This document shows, in pieces, positions 1 to 8,868 of a stretch of 37,941 nucleotides of DNA (position 1 is the stretch's first letter; each line of letters opens with the position of its first letter). Under the pieces are notes generated by a model. The model searched no databases. It was not told the DNA's origin and worked only from the letters and a program-made list of their open reading frames with translations. Location: contig JAAUPA010000015.1 of NCBI GenBank assembly GCA_012034615.1, positions 1 to 37,941 on the forward strand. The letters are read 5' to 3'. A program made the translations under genes and the position numbers. The DNA comes from Leptolyngbyaceae cyanobacterium CSU_1_4 (GTDB lineage: Bacteria; Cyanobacteriota; Cyanobacteriia; Elainellales; Elainellaceae).

Positions 1-138
1 GTCTGAGAAGTCTAGATTGCGATCCGATTCGCTCCCTAAATCCTATTCTGGGGGACTTCCAAACCACTTCTCCTTCAAAGTCCCCCCAGAATGGGGGATT
101 TAGGGGGCGAGCGTAAGAATCTTTGATACTTCTCAGAC
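1..138. repeat. MITE-like palindromic element
   Basis: The ends are perfect inverted repeats: GTCTGAGAAGT at 1-11 and ACTTCTCAGAC at 128-138. Inside, a second long inverted pair (about 30-60 and 80-115) carries CTCCCTAAATCC on one arm and GGGGGATTTAGGGGG on the other, so the whole element can fold into one long hairpin. There is no room for a transposase. From memory, the CCCCCTAAATCCCCC core is a very common dispersed repeat in filamentous cyanobacteria. The element starts at base 1, so any target duplication on the left cannot be checked. Confidence 0.65.
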
Positions 139-189
139 ATCCTGTTAGATCTTTGGCAAAATCTGGGACGGGTAGCCGTGCTTCAGGTT

Positions 190-230
190 GATCCAATACT
201 TCGGTTGGCTGGATCCAATACTTCGGTTGG
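190..230. repeat. 22-bp-period tandem duplication
   Basis: A 19-base unit GATCCAATACTTCGGTTGG occurs at 190-208 and again at 212-230, a period of 22 bases. It lies in the non-coding stretch between the MITE-like element and the ABC ATPase gene. The rest of 231-335 shows a GCGATCGC site (236-243) and no clear promoter. Confidence 0.75.
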
Positions 231-335
231 TTGGGGCGATCGCGTCTATTTTTCAGCCACTCTCTTTTGAAAAGTTGCAGTTAAACTTTGGATCGATGAT
301 GGAGAATGATCAAAACCTAGGAAGTATTAATTACC

Positions 336-1575
336 GTGGCGCAAGTTGTTTTAGAAAACGTTTACAAAAGCTTTCCCAGTCGTCCGGGTGGCAGAGCGAC
401 CGAAGCAACGACTGAGACGGATGCTGTCGCCATTCTTCGACGGATCAATCTTAATGTTGAAGACGGCGAATTTATGGTGCTAGTCGGTCCTTCGGGTTGC
501 GGGAAAAGTACGTTGCTAAGGCTAATTGCAGGGCTGGAAACGCTGACAGGTGGAAATATTTGGGTGGGCGATCGCCAGGTCAATCATTTGCCTCCCAAGG
601 AGCGAGATATTGCCATGGTGTTCCAAAGCTATGCCCTGTATCCGCACATGACGGTGTACGACAATTTGGCGTTTGGGTTGCGGCGGGCAAGGGGAAATGT
701 CTCCGCAAGTCTGGGTCAGCGGGTGCTGGCTCAAGCGAGTCACACCTTGCCTCGGCGCTGGCGCTATGAAACTGAAGATGAACGATCGATCGCCCAACGA
801 GTGCAAGCGATCGCTGAAATGCTACAAATCGAAACGTTGTTAGATCGGTTGCCCAAGCAGCTATCGGGGGGGACAAAAGCAGCGGGTGGCGCTAGGTCGG
901 GCAATGGCGCGTGATCCTCAAGTTTTTTTAATGGATGAGCCGCTGTCGAATTTAGATGCTAAGTTGCGCACCGAGACACGAACTCAGATTGTCAATTTGC
1001 AGCGCAAGTTAGGCACGACGACGATTTATGTGACCCATGACCAGACCGAAGCCATGACCATGGGCGATCGCATTGCGGTGATGAACGCTGGACAGATTCA
1101 ACAAATCGCCCGACCGCTAGAGCTTTACAATCAACCCGCCAATCGCTTTGTGGCAGAATTTATTGGCTCTCCACCCATGAACTTTTTGCCCGTCCAGGTC
1201 AAAGCTCCAGCCACCTTGCAGCATCCCCAGTTTCGGATCACGCTCCCTGGCATTTGGGAAATGGACTTGAGGAATTATGTCGATCGCCCCTTGCTACTAG
1301 GCATTCGCCCAGAACATCTCCATGTCAGCGTTCCGGCTCTCAAAAACATTCCCATTCGAGTGGAGCGGGTAGAGGCGCTGGGCAGCGAAACCTATCTCAC
1401 GGCAAGCCTGACCAATGCGACTGAGGATCCTGATTTGCCCCTCATCCAAGTCCGAACGGAGCCAGATCGGGCGGTGTCCCTTGGGGAAACGCTGTGGCTA
1501 TCGGTATCACCAGAGAAAATACATTTGTTTGATGTCGAAACAGGAGAGGCGATCGCGTCACCGCTTTTGGGCTGA
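336..1575 (+). CDS. ABC transporter ATP-binding protein, MalK/UgpC type (frameshifted)
   Basis: This is the nucleotide-binding subunit of a carbohydrate/polyol-type ABC importer (COG3839-like). The GTG start at 336 gives [13 protein letters not shown]. Walker A ([11 protein letters not shown]), the Q-loop ([10 protein letters not shown]), Walker B (VFLMDEP), the D-loop (LSNLDAKLR) and the H-loop (VTHDQ) are present, followed by a MalK-like C-terminal regulatory domain. The reading frame breaks exactly in the ABC signature: the run of seven G at 866-872 must be six to give [15 protein letters not shown]. As sequenced, the first frame stops near 914 and the second continues to 1575. With one G removed the protein is about 412 residues, normal for the family. 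No permease or binding-protein gene is adjacent, so it is an orphan ATPase that may serve transporters encoded elsewhere; the substrate cannot be told. A sequence error is more likely than true inactivation, because both halves are well conserved. Confidence 0.85.
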
Positions 1576-1605
1576 ACTGCACGTTAGATAGGCGTTGGGC
1601 AAGCA

Positions 1606-4059
1606 TTAGACGATCGGTTCTTGAGCGATCGCTTCTAACAGAACAGGCACCTGTCTGCCTAATTCCTCCTCCAGTCGATAGGCTTGATGAGAATAAAGAT
1701 CTAATTCCATTGAGCCCGGAAGATTTGCCATAAAGCTTCTTGCCTGTTCTAAGGTGCAGCTCGAAAGCCTGAACAAAAGGCTGCTGCAATCAAACACATC
1801 GCCCGGTTTGAGGGCATGGGATATGGCTAGCCTCCAGCGTTGGGAGGGCAGCATGTCTCCATGTTCAATGCGGCGCAATCCATTGATAGAAGAGAGAATG
1901 ACTAGGCGATCGCCCTCTGTTAATAACCGATCGTCGGGCGGCAACAAGAACTTGTCCGGATCATAGGCAGTGGGAGGCGTCACTTGGGCGGTCTGATGGT
2001 AGACGGGCACAACGCTGTAGCCATACGCCACTTGCGCCAAAGTTTTGTTCACTAGCGTATCTGCCGCTCCTACCCGATACTCGGTGACTAAAATGGTTTG
2101 ATGATTGAGCCGGAATAGCCCCAGAATATTTTCGCCAAAGGCTGCACTGGCAAATGCTTCTGCGGAAAGGGCATAAGCTGTTAGGGTTTTGGCATCGGGG
2201 AGCAAATCGCTTAAGTTATTGCTGAAGCGCTGCTCATAGGTGCGAATGACTAAGCCAATGTTTCGGTGGATTTCCTGGGCTGCGTTGCGGGCTAACAGAG
2301 CCACTTCTAAGTTCAACATTTGGTCTTCGGTGACCACAATGACGCTTTTGGCGGTGGCGAAGTTAGTTCGAGCCAGTTCGCTCAGAGGATTGCCCACTAA
2401 AAGCGGCATTTGGGTTTGCAGGTTCGGGTCGTCTAGCTGCTCGGCGATCGCCACAAACGGCTGCTTAAACTCCTTCAGCACTGCGGCAATGCGCTGCCCC
2501 ACTCTGCCAAAGCCCACCAAAACAATATGGTTTCGCTTTGGAATCGGCGGACGTTTTCTAAGGAAACTGAAGCGAGAGCTAATTAAAGTATCGGTAATTA
2601 ACCCAAATACTCCCAAAATAAACAGGAGGCTAATGGCAGTAATCAGCAAGCAAACCAACGGCACCCAGCCGGGAATTGCCACTTCTTCGATCAACCCTCC
2701 AAATAAATCGCCATAGCCTCCTAGCAGCAAGATAGCGCCCGACGAAACTGCTCTTTCCCAACTCATCCCTGGAACATTGTTTTTGAGAATGACGGTGCCC
2801 AAGACCCACAACAGCAGCGAGGCAGACAGCCCCACCCCCACCACGACGCGAGTCTGCTTTGCCTGAATCCAGCGCCAGAGTAGGGCAAGGATGCCCCCCA
2901 AGCCGCCTGTTTCCTGAATTTTTTGCCAGACCGATCGCCAGTTATTCTCTGGCGCGATCAGTTCAATGGGCGATTTGCTTTGATCAATCACTTCGATGAA
3001 AGTCACCCTGTCGCCTGCCTTGATTTGAGCGCCCGATCGCCATTTATAAAAGGCGCGGTTTGAGGCTAAGGCGCGGTTGGTCAGCTCGGTGCGGTTGGCG
3101 GGAATATGACTGAGCAACCGATACTTGGGTTCATGTAACAATGAACTTGCCGAAAATCCATCGAAGCGGCGATCGTGCGGTTCAACTCGTTGCTCTACGA
3201 CTTGTAGCCGTCGATCGCCAATGTCAAAAAAACCCAAAATTCCTGCACCTAACCCGGCTAGCGTAAAAGCGTTGGCAGGCAGTTCGGTTGGTTCAAATGC
3301 CAAAAAATCACCCAACTGCTGTTTCAAAAGTTGGTTTAAGCTTTGCCGAGCAGAACGAACAATCAGCCGAATTTTAGGGTTCAGCCGCCGAGCCGCGATC
3401 GCCGTTTCAATGTTGACGCTCTCATCATGGGTCACTAGCAAAATTGCCCGACAGTGCTCAATGCCTGCCTGCAGCAGCACCTCGTCATTCCGACAATCGC
3501 CAATAATGGCGGGTTCATCCAGCAAACTGGGCAAATCCTGAACTTCCCACTCCTGCGTTTCGGTTTTCGCGATCGCCGTCACCCGAATCTCAAACTCCCG
3601 CAATGCAAACCGTTTGAGGCTATAGACACAGTATTGCCCCAAGCCCCCTAGTCCGCAGACCAAAAAGCGATCGATGGAAGCATTAGAGGCATCGACGCTT
3701 AGCGGCGGCGGCTCGGTCTGGATACTCTGATCCAGACCTTCCTCCTCAAAGTCTTCCTCGCTGCTCTCCTTCAGCTCCATCAAGCGCATCCAAACGGGAA
3801 CCGGGTTACTGGGTTCGTAGGCATAGACTCGCAAAGTCTCCACCGCCTCAACCTGCAAGGTTTTCATCGTGCGGCACACAAACGCCAAAAGCCCAGACTG
3901 GCTCGGTAGCGCCCCAGAGCTCAGCCGGATATTGAGTTGTTCTCCTTGCCAGTCGGCACTAGCAATGACGTTTTTACCTTGAAGCCCTCGATTGAGGAGG
4001 GTGGCGATCGCCCCAGGATCGCCATTTCGGCACAGTTCTAAAAGGTTCGTGGGAGTCAT
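1606..4059 (-). CDS. Putative K+ channel/transport protein with two RCK (TrkA-N) domains
   Basis: An 817-residue protein with one ATG start. Residues 1-100 form a small domain of the kind I recall at the N-terminus of many unrelated cyanobacterial proteins (pattern GDPGAIATLLNRGLQ, then LLAFVCRTMKTL). An acidic linker follows (about 98-125). The first Rossmann/TrkA-N domain begins near 131 (FLVCGLGGLGQYCVYSL). Two hydrophobic helices (about 404-425 and 465-490) flank a pore-like GGYGDLFGG (about 447-455), close to the TVGYGD selectivity filter. A second TrkA-N domain starts near 512 (IVLVGFGRVGQRIAAVL), with a TrkA-C-like tail (GDRLVILSS). The order RCK, two helices with pore loop, RCK suggests a ligand-gated K+ channel in the plasma or thylakoid membrane. 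It could instead be a related NAD-binding ion-transport regulator. It stands alone, between the ABC ATPase and cysS. Confidence 0.75.
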   Translation of the reverse strand: MTPTNLLELCRNGDPGAIATLLNRGLQGKNVIASADWQGEQLNIRLSSGALPSQSGLLAFVCRTMKTLQVEAVETLRVYAYEPSNPVPVWMRLMELKESSEEDFEEEGLDQSIQTEPPPLSVDASNASIDRFLVCGLGGLGQYCVYSLKRFALREFEIRVTAIAKTETQEWEVQDLPSLLDEPAIIGDCRNDEVLLQAGIEHCRAILLVTHDESVNIETAIAARRLNPKIRLIVRSARQSLNQLLKQQLGDFLAFEPTELPANAFTLAGLGAGILGFFDIGDRRLQVVEQRVEPHDRRFDGFSASSLLHEPKYRLLSHIPANRTELTNRALASNRAFYKWRSGAQIKAGDRVTFIEVIDQSKSPIELIAPENNWRSVWQKIQETGGLGGILALLWRWIQAKQTRVVVGVGLSASLLLWVLGTVILKNNVPGMSWERAVSSGAILLLGGYGDLFGGLIEEVAIPGWVPLVCLLITAISLLFILGVFGLITDTLISSRFSFLRKRPPIPKRNHIVLVGFGRVGQRIAAVLKEFKQPFVAIAEQLDDPNLQTQMPLLVGNPLSELARTNFATAKSVIVVTEDQMLNLEVALLARNAAQEIHRNIGLVIRTYEQRFSNNLSDLLPDAKTLTAYALSAEAFASAAFGENILGLFRLNHQTILVTEYRVGAADTLVNKTLAQVAYGYSVVPVYHQTAQVTPPTAYDPDKFLLPPDDRLLTEGDRLVILSSINGLRRIEHGDMLPSQRWRLAISHALKPGDVFDCSSLLFRLSSCTLEQARSFMANLPGSMELDLYSHQAYRLEEELGRQVPVLLEAIAQEPIV

Positions 4060-4071
4060 GGTGGAGCTAGC

Positions 4072-4180
4072 CTAGTAGTCTGTTAAGAACTAAAAATTCA
4101 AAATTAAAGGCTGTTCATTTTGAATTTTGAATTGATAATTTTGAATTCGATCGCCCTTACCCACATTGACAACCCACTAG
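4072..4180. repeat. CTAG-bounded palindromic element, copy 1
   Basis: The left end is CTAGTAGTCTGTTAAG. The right end, read on the minus strand, is CTAGTGGGTTGTCA. The ends resemble those of the copies at 8167-8269 and 33113-33262. The interior is AT-rich, with AATTTTGAATTTT-like inverted stretches. The right-hand CTAG contains the TAG that ends cysS (4177-4179). This is the most divergent of the three copies, so the assignment rests mainly on the left end. Confidence 0.45.
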
Positions 4181-5664
4181 CCACGATGCCAATTCGTTAC
4201 GCCGCCTGGTTTGTCGATGAGCATGATCCCATTTTCCTTGAGCTCATCCCGAAGGCGATCGGCTTCAGCAAAGTTCTTAGCCTGCTTGGCTTGATTGCGA
4301 GCTTGAATTTTTGCGTCGATTTCTGCATCCGAGAGAGTACCAGGCGATCGCCAGCCTGATCCTCTGTCTCTGGTCTAGCTTCTAACCCCAAAACCTGCGC
4401 CAAACACACCAACATTTGCCACTGTTGCCTCAGCACTTGGGGATCAGTCGCCGTTTTACCTGCATGGGTCAGAATATTGCCTTCTCGCTGCAAATCTTTT
4501 GCCAACTCAAACAGAACGGCTACGCCTCCGGGCGTGTTCAGGTCATTGTCCATTGCCGTCTGGAAACGCTGAACAAATTCGCTATCCATGGCAATTCTCA
4601 TCGCCGCCGGATCGCCCAAAGAAATATCCTCAGTATCAGCCCAGCCCAGCTTTTCGCCCTGTTGATAGCCAAAGAGCAACCCCTCTTTTAGGGTGCCCAG
4701 CTATTCTGGGCAGAAGCGATCGCCGCTTCGGTAAAGTCCAACGGCTTCCGGTACTGGGCTTGCAGAATAAAGAGTCTGAGCGCCATCGGGTCTAGCCCAG
4801 AATCTAAAAGTCGGCGAATTGTGGTGAAATTGCCCAGGGATTTGGACATTTTTTCACCGTTTACATTCACCATGCCATTGTGCATCCAATAGCGAGCTAA
4901 AGGCTTGCCTGTAACGGCTTCTGATTGAGCAATTTCGTTCTCGTGGTGAGGAAATACTAGGTCTGAGCCGCCCGCATGAATGTCGATCGTGTCACCCAGC
5001 GATCGCGCACCATTGCCGAACATTCAATATGCCATCCCGGACGACCCGCGCCCCAAGGCGACTCCCACGCAGGCTCCCCCGGCTTAGACCCTTTCCACAG
5101 GGCAAAATCAAACGGGTCACGCTTCCGAGTCACCTCTGGATCTTCTCCCTCCAAACGCCCACTCGCTCCCGCCTGCATATCATCCAGCCGCCGTCCCGAC
5201 AGCTTGCCATACTCCGCAAACGATCGCACCGAATAATAGACATCTCCTGCCGCTGGATAAGCAAATCCCTTTTGCTCCAGCTCATGGATCAACCGTTTAA
5301 TGCCGTCTAGGGTGTGGGTCGCGCGCGGGTACTCATCCGCCTCCATCACATTCAGCCGCGCCATATCCTCAAAATATGCCTGAATGTAGTGCTCTGCCAC
5401 CGCTTCCATAGAAGATCCCTCTTTTTTGGCGCGGTTCAAAATCTTGTCGTCAATATCCGTAAAATTCTGCACATACCGAACCTCGTAGCCCCGCCAGCGC
5501 AAATATCGCCGTGCCACATCCCAAATAATGCAGGCTCTAGCATGACCCAAATGGCAATAGTCATACACGGTGACTCCGCAGTAATACATCTTCACCTTGC
5601 CCGCTTCTATCGGCTCAAAGGGTTCTTTTTGGCGAGTTAACGTGTTGTAAAGCGATAGAGTCAT
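4177..5664 (-). CDS. cysS: Cysteinyl-tRNA synthetase (three frame breaks)
   Basis: Class I aminoacyl-tRNA synthetase that charges tRNA-Cys in the cytosol. The start is [16 protein letters not shown]. The HIGH motif appears as HLGHA, KMSKS is present, and the zinc ligands are expected in [17 protein letters not shown] and FPHHENE. The frame changes three times: near 4999-5008 (in GCGATCGCGC, one base missing), at 4691-4693 (GGG should be GGGG, restoring [12 protein letters not shown]), and at the GAGAGAG run 4331-4337 (two bases too many or one too few). The last correction restores the usual C-terminus ([16 protein letters not shown] to TNWHRG) and moves the stop to 4177. The rebuilt length of about 495 residues is normal for cyanobacteria. 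The gene is essential unless another copy exists, so base-calling errors are the likely cause. A hairpin GCCCAG/CTGGGC (4695-4711) sits beside the second break. Confidence 0.88.
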
Positions 5665-5760
5665 GGCAATAGGGCGAACGCAACAACTTGAAAGACTGAC
5701 TTGAAAGGCTTAGAAAAACCTAAGTGGTGATAGGAATCAATCTCAAACGCTACAATAAGC

Positions 5761-5782
5761 AATCTAGACGCGAATCTAGATT
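5761..5782. promoter_or_regulatory. Dyad in the divergent cysS/CobW-GTPase promoter region
   Basis: A perfect inverted repeat AATCTAGA-(CGCGAA)-TCTAGATT with 8-base arms lies in the 175-base gap between the divergent cysS and zinc-GTPase genes. It is 58 bases before the GTPase start, so it could be an operator. Nearby, TGATAGGAATCAATCTCA (about 5728-5745) is a weak dyad faintly like a Zur/Fur box, but too degenerate to name. Confidence 0.35.
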
Positions 5783-5839
5783 TCAATTGCTTGATTGCAA
5801 TCTTTAACTATATATCCTGAACCTTACCCACTGCGCACC

Positions 5840-7080
5840 ATGACATCAGCAGTTACCCCCAACCGTTCCACCCAGCCCCCTAGCCCCATGGACGATGCTA
5901 AAAAGGGCTGCCCGTCACTATCATTACAGGCTTCTTGGGCAGCGGTAAAACGACCTTGCTCAATCATATTCTTAGTAATCAAGAAGGCATCAAAACCGCT
6001 GTTCTAGTCAACGAGTTTGGCGAAATTGGCATTGATAACGAACTGTTGATTACGACTGAAAACAGCGATGAGAATATGGTGGAACTCAGCAACGGCTGTA
6101 TTTGCTGCACCATTAATAATGATCTAATGGAAGCCGTGTACCGAGTGCTAGAGCGATCGGACAAAATCGACTATCTGGTGGTAGAAACTACTGGTTTAGC
6201 TGATCCTCTGCCTGTTGCGCTCACTTTCTTGGGCACCGAATTACGAGATCTTACTCGTCTCGATTCCATTGTCACGCTTGTTGATGCTGAAAATTACAGC
6301 GTTGATTTGTTCAACAGTGAAGCGGCGTACAATCAAATCCTTTATGGCGATATTATTCTGCTTAACAAAACTGATTTGGTGGATGAAGCCGATTTAGATT
6401 CTCTTGAAGTTAAGATTCGGGACATTAAAGAAGGCGCGAGAATTCTTCGGACAACGCAGTCGAAGGTGCCGTTGCCGTTGGTTTTGAGTGTGGGTTTGTT
6501 TGAATCAGATAAATATTACGCTTCTGAAGAGAAGGGTCATGGCGATCACGGCTCTCATGACCATGATGCTCACGGACATGATGCTCACGGACATGACGCT
6601 CACGGACATGATGCTCACGGACATGATGCTCACGGACATGACGCTCACGATCACGACGCTCATAAGCATGACAGTCATGACCATGCAGATTGCGACCTCG
6701 ATCATGGACACTGTGAGCATGACCATGATCACGATCATCACCATCACTCCAATCACTTAGATGTAGATGGTTTCACGTCTCTGTCGTTTCAGAGCGATCG
6801 CCCTCTCTCCATCAAAAAGTTCCAGCAATTTCTCGATCACCAGCTCCCAGCTACGGTCTTCCGTGCCAAAGGCATCCTCTGGTTCGACGAAAGCCCCAAA
6901 CGCCACGTCTTTCACCTCAGCGGTAAACGATTCTCGCTGGATGACACCGAATGGACAAATGCACCCAAAAACCAGCTTGTCTTAATTGGACAGGAGCTTG
7001 ATCATGAACAACTCAAAACTCAGCTAAATGCCTGTATTTGCTTACCTTCAACCCATCGGGGGCGAGGCTTCGGCAAATAA
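5840..7080 (+). CDS. COG0523/CobW-family GTPase with His-rich metal-binding region (frameshifted)
   Basis: A G3E-family P-loop GTPase of the metallochaperone type, probably for zinc. The ATG at 5840 gives MTSAVTPNRSTQPPSP. Walker A is GFLGSGKTTLL, the family metal site is NGCICCTI, then ETTGLADP and the NKTD base-recognition motif. A His/Asp-rich segment follows, with six DAHGH-like repeats and a HDHDHDHHHH run, and then an intact CobW C-terminal domain ending ELDHEQLKTQLNACI. One base is missing near 5905-5907 (GGG for GGGG). Restoring it joins MDDAKKG to LPVTIITGFLGSGK, giving about 413 residues. The divergent neighbour cysS encodes a zinc enzyme, which fits a zinc-supply role but does not prove it. 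Nickel or cobalt delivery is the alternative. Confidence 0.85.
6562..6651 (+). repeat. 15-bp tandem repeat coding the His-rich segment
   Basis: Six adjoining copies of CATGAYGCTCACGGA encode HDAHG units of the GTPase. The third base of the Asp codon alternates between T and C, and degenerate units continue to about 6690. The near identity suggests recent expansion by slippage. The length may vary between strains without breaking the frame, since the unit is a multiple of three. Confidence 0.85.
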
Positions 7081-7114
7081 AAGCTGATTGCCTTCAATCA
7101 TCCGCACCCCCCCG

Positions 7115-7146
7115 CCTAGACTGCCCAGAACTCTGGGCAGTCTAGG
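7115..7146. terminator. Perfect 15-bp hairpin downstream of the GTPase gene
   Basis: CCTAGACTGCCCAGA and its exact reverse complement are separated by only two bases (AC), 35 bases after the GTPase stop. The stem is strong and GC-containing, but no T-run follows on either strand. It may be a factor-assisted terminator or a small palindromic repeat. It is also bounded by CTAG, like the larger elements nearby. Confidence 0.45.
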
Positions 7147-7275
7147 GCGAGTTGTTCAGTGAAATATTTACATAAGAATTACTAATTTATAAAATACTTC
7201 TGTTCTTGACGACTTATATACCTAGCTGCTAATGTTAGGAAACATTTCGTAATATATTGACGCAGCCCATTCTCT

Positions 7276-8148
7276 ATGACTCGTGTTGTCGTGTTTGACT
7301 CAGACGATTCCTCCGTGCGTGACGACTGCTCTGAGATGCCTAAAAGGAGCCGCACATCTTCTCCCTCCAAAAACTGCCGTTCTTTTGTTTCCTCATCCGT
7401 TACCCTCTTCTGCGACTTCGATGGACCCATTGTTGATGTTTCGGAACGGTACTACAGCACTTACCAACTTGGGCTTGCCGAAATTCAGAGCTTCTATCGG
7501 TCTGCTGGAGTTTCCTTGCCTGTTCGCATTTTGAGTAAGGAACAGTTTTGGCAAATGAAGCAAGAGCGTACACCCGACGTAGAAATTGCTATGCGCTCTG
7601 GGCTGCAAGGTCAGCAAATTGAGCATTTTTTGCAGCGGGTTACCCGAATTGTTAACCAACCCACTCTGTTGCATCAAGACCAATTGCAACCTGGAGTGAG
7701 ATGGGCTTTGGCACTGCTGCAAGCCCAGGGTGTTCGCTTGGTTTTGGTGACATTGCGGTGTCAGCTTCAAGCAAAACAAATGCTGCAAAGCTATGGTTTA
7801 GCCCACATTTTTAGCGAAATTTGGGGCGCGCAAGATTCAAACGCAGCTTACAGCAATCAGTCGGATCACAAAACTCAATTGCTAGGAAAGGCGATCGCCA
7901 ATCTCTCTTGGGCAAATCATTTGCCTGCTCATGCCTGGATGTTGGGCGACACCGAAGCCGATATTTTAGCTGGCAAAGCCATGAGTATTTCTACCATTGC
8001 CGTCAGTTGTGGCATTCGTAGCCACAACTATCTACAAAAACTTCAGCCCACTTGCATTCACACCGACTTACTCTCAGCCGTTCACCATTTGGTTGATGCT
8101 GATCGAACAGCCAAGGCTGGACGCTCCCTAGAAGCTAGGCAGCCGTAA
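7276..8148 (+). CDS. HAD-superfamily hydrolase
   Basis: A haloacid dehalogenase-like phosphatase. Motif I is FCDFDGPIVDV (nucleophile and acid/base aspartates), motif II is around LVLVTLRCQLQ, and motif III/IV is GDTEADILAGK. The C-terminal half reads as a standard Rossmann core, and the substrate cannot be inferred. The first 45 residues before the core (Ser/Arg-rich, MTRVVVFDSDDSSVRDD) are unlike the family. The ATG at 7276 has no visible ribosome site, and ATG 7336 is in frame, so the true start may be later. The gene is preceded by about 130 AT-rich bases after the 7115-7146 hairpin and appears to be monocistronic. Confidence 0.75.
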   Translation: MTRVVVFDSDDSSVRDDCSEMPKRSRTSSPSKNCRSFVSSSVTLFCDFDGPIVDVSERYYSTYQLGLAEIQSFYRSAGVSLPVRILSKEQFWQMKQERTPDVEIAMRSGLQGQQIEHFLQRVTRIVNQPTLLHQDQLQPGVRWALALLQAQGVRLVLVTLRCQLQAKQMLQSYGLAHIFSEIWGAQDSNAAYSNQSDHKTQLLGKAIANLSWANHLPAHAWMLGDTEADILAGKAMSISTIAVSCGIRSHNYLQKLQPTCIHTDLLSAVHHLVDADRTAKAGRSLEARQP

Positions 8149-8166
8149 AAGGGATGAACCTAGCAG

Positions 8167-8269
8167 CTAGGAGTCTGTTAAGGATGAAAGGAGTGAATGG
8201 GTAGATGAGTAGATGGGTAGGTACCCCTCCACCCCTCCACCTCTCAAACCAAAGCCAACAGCCTACTAG
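8167..8269. repeat. CTAG-bounded palindromic element, copy 2
   Basis: The left end is CTAGGAGTCTGTTAAGGATG. The right end on the minus strand is CTAGTAGGCTGTTGGCTTTG. The centre contains GTAGATG-type and CCCCTCCA-type repeats. It is the same type of element as 33113-33262, in the opposite orientation. The terminal CTAG (8266-8269) supplies the TAG stop of mreD. Confidence 0.65.
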
Positions 8270-8868
8270 AAGCTTGGGTTCTTAAGTTTATTCTGTTGAG
8301 GCTGCACAACAGTTTCAACCATTTCCCACCAGCGGTTGAGCGGATAATAAACTGCGGGTGCCCAGAGGCTGCTTAGAATTGCCGAGCTTAAAGCAATCCG
8401 TTGATGGTTCGTCCAAATTTCTCCCAATGTTCGGTTCGCCATTTCAGTTGAAGCAGCCGGGCTGTGCCAGCTAAATTGAATGGCTGTGATGGTCGCAGCC
8501 AAAATCGCCATACCGAAGACAATGAGCGAAATGGAAATGAAGTCTTCTCGGATATAGCGCTGCTTTTGTAGCCGAGCTGTCAAAAAACCCACTACTGCCA
8601 AACTAACGGCATGAGTTGGATCAGGGTAAGTCATGCCATCTTGAATTAAACCTAGAACCAGCCCTGCGATCGCTCCTTCAAACCCTGTCCGTTTAACACT
8701 CCAAGCCACCACCCAAATGAGCAGCCAATTGGGGCTCACTGACAGGAGCTCCATGCCCGGAAGCCGCATAGGCAAAATGAGCAAACAAATAAAGACCGAA
8801 CCCACCGTCACTGCCCAATTAACGGTCTGAAGCGTTCGGGGTTCTAATTTTGTAAAATTATTAATCAA
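8266..8868 (-). CDS. mreD: Rod shape-determining protein MreD
   Basis: A 200-residue integral membrane protein with about five hydrophobic segments (for example TVGSVFICLLILPMRL and AIAGLVLGLIQDGMTY), matching MreD in size and in position behind mreC. It is the membrane partner of the elongasome that links MreC/MreB to peptidoglycan synthesis. The start is a TTG that overlaps the mreC stop as TTGA, which implies translational coupling. The TAG stop lies in the terminal CTAG of an adjacent palindromic element, so the last residues may have been reset by that insertion. Confidence 0.85.
   Translation of the reverse strand: MINNFTKLEPRTLQTVNWAVTVGSVFICLLILPMRLPGMELLSVSPNWLLIWVVAWSVKRTGFEGAIAGLVLGLIQDGMTYPDPTHAVSLAVVGFLTARLQKQRYIREDFISISLIVFGMAILAATITAIQFSWHSPAASTEMANRTLGEIWTNHQRIALSSAILSSLWAPAVYYPLNRWWEMVETVVQPQQNKLKNPSF

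Noticed and set aside
188-415. 75-residue frame upstream of the ABC ATPase
   Set aside because: It spans the tandem duplication, has no recognisable domain and overlaps the conserved start of the ATPase.
866-872. Programmed ribosomal frameshift in the ABC ATPase
   Set aside because: There is no slippery heptamer with a clear downstream structure, and the same kind of break recurs in unrelated genes, which points to run-length error.
5728-5745. Zur or Fur box upstream of the GTPase
   Set aside because: Only about 10 of 18 positions are symmetric; too weak to call without a motif scan.
6488-6760. Met/Thr-rich frames on both strands over the His-rich region
   Set aside because: They are out-of-frame readings of the 15-bp repeat; the GTPase frame is the conserved one.
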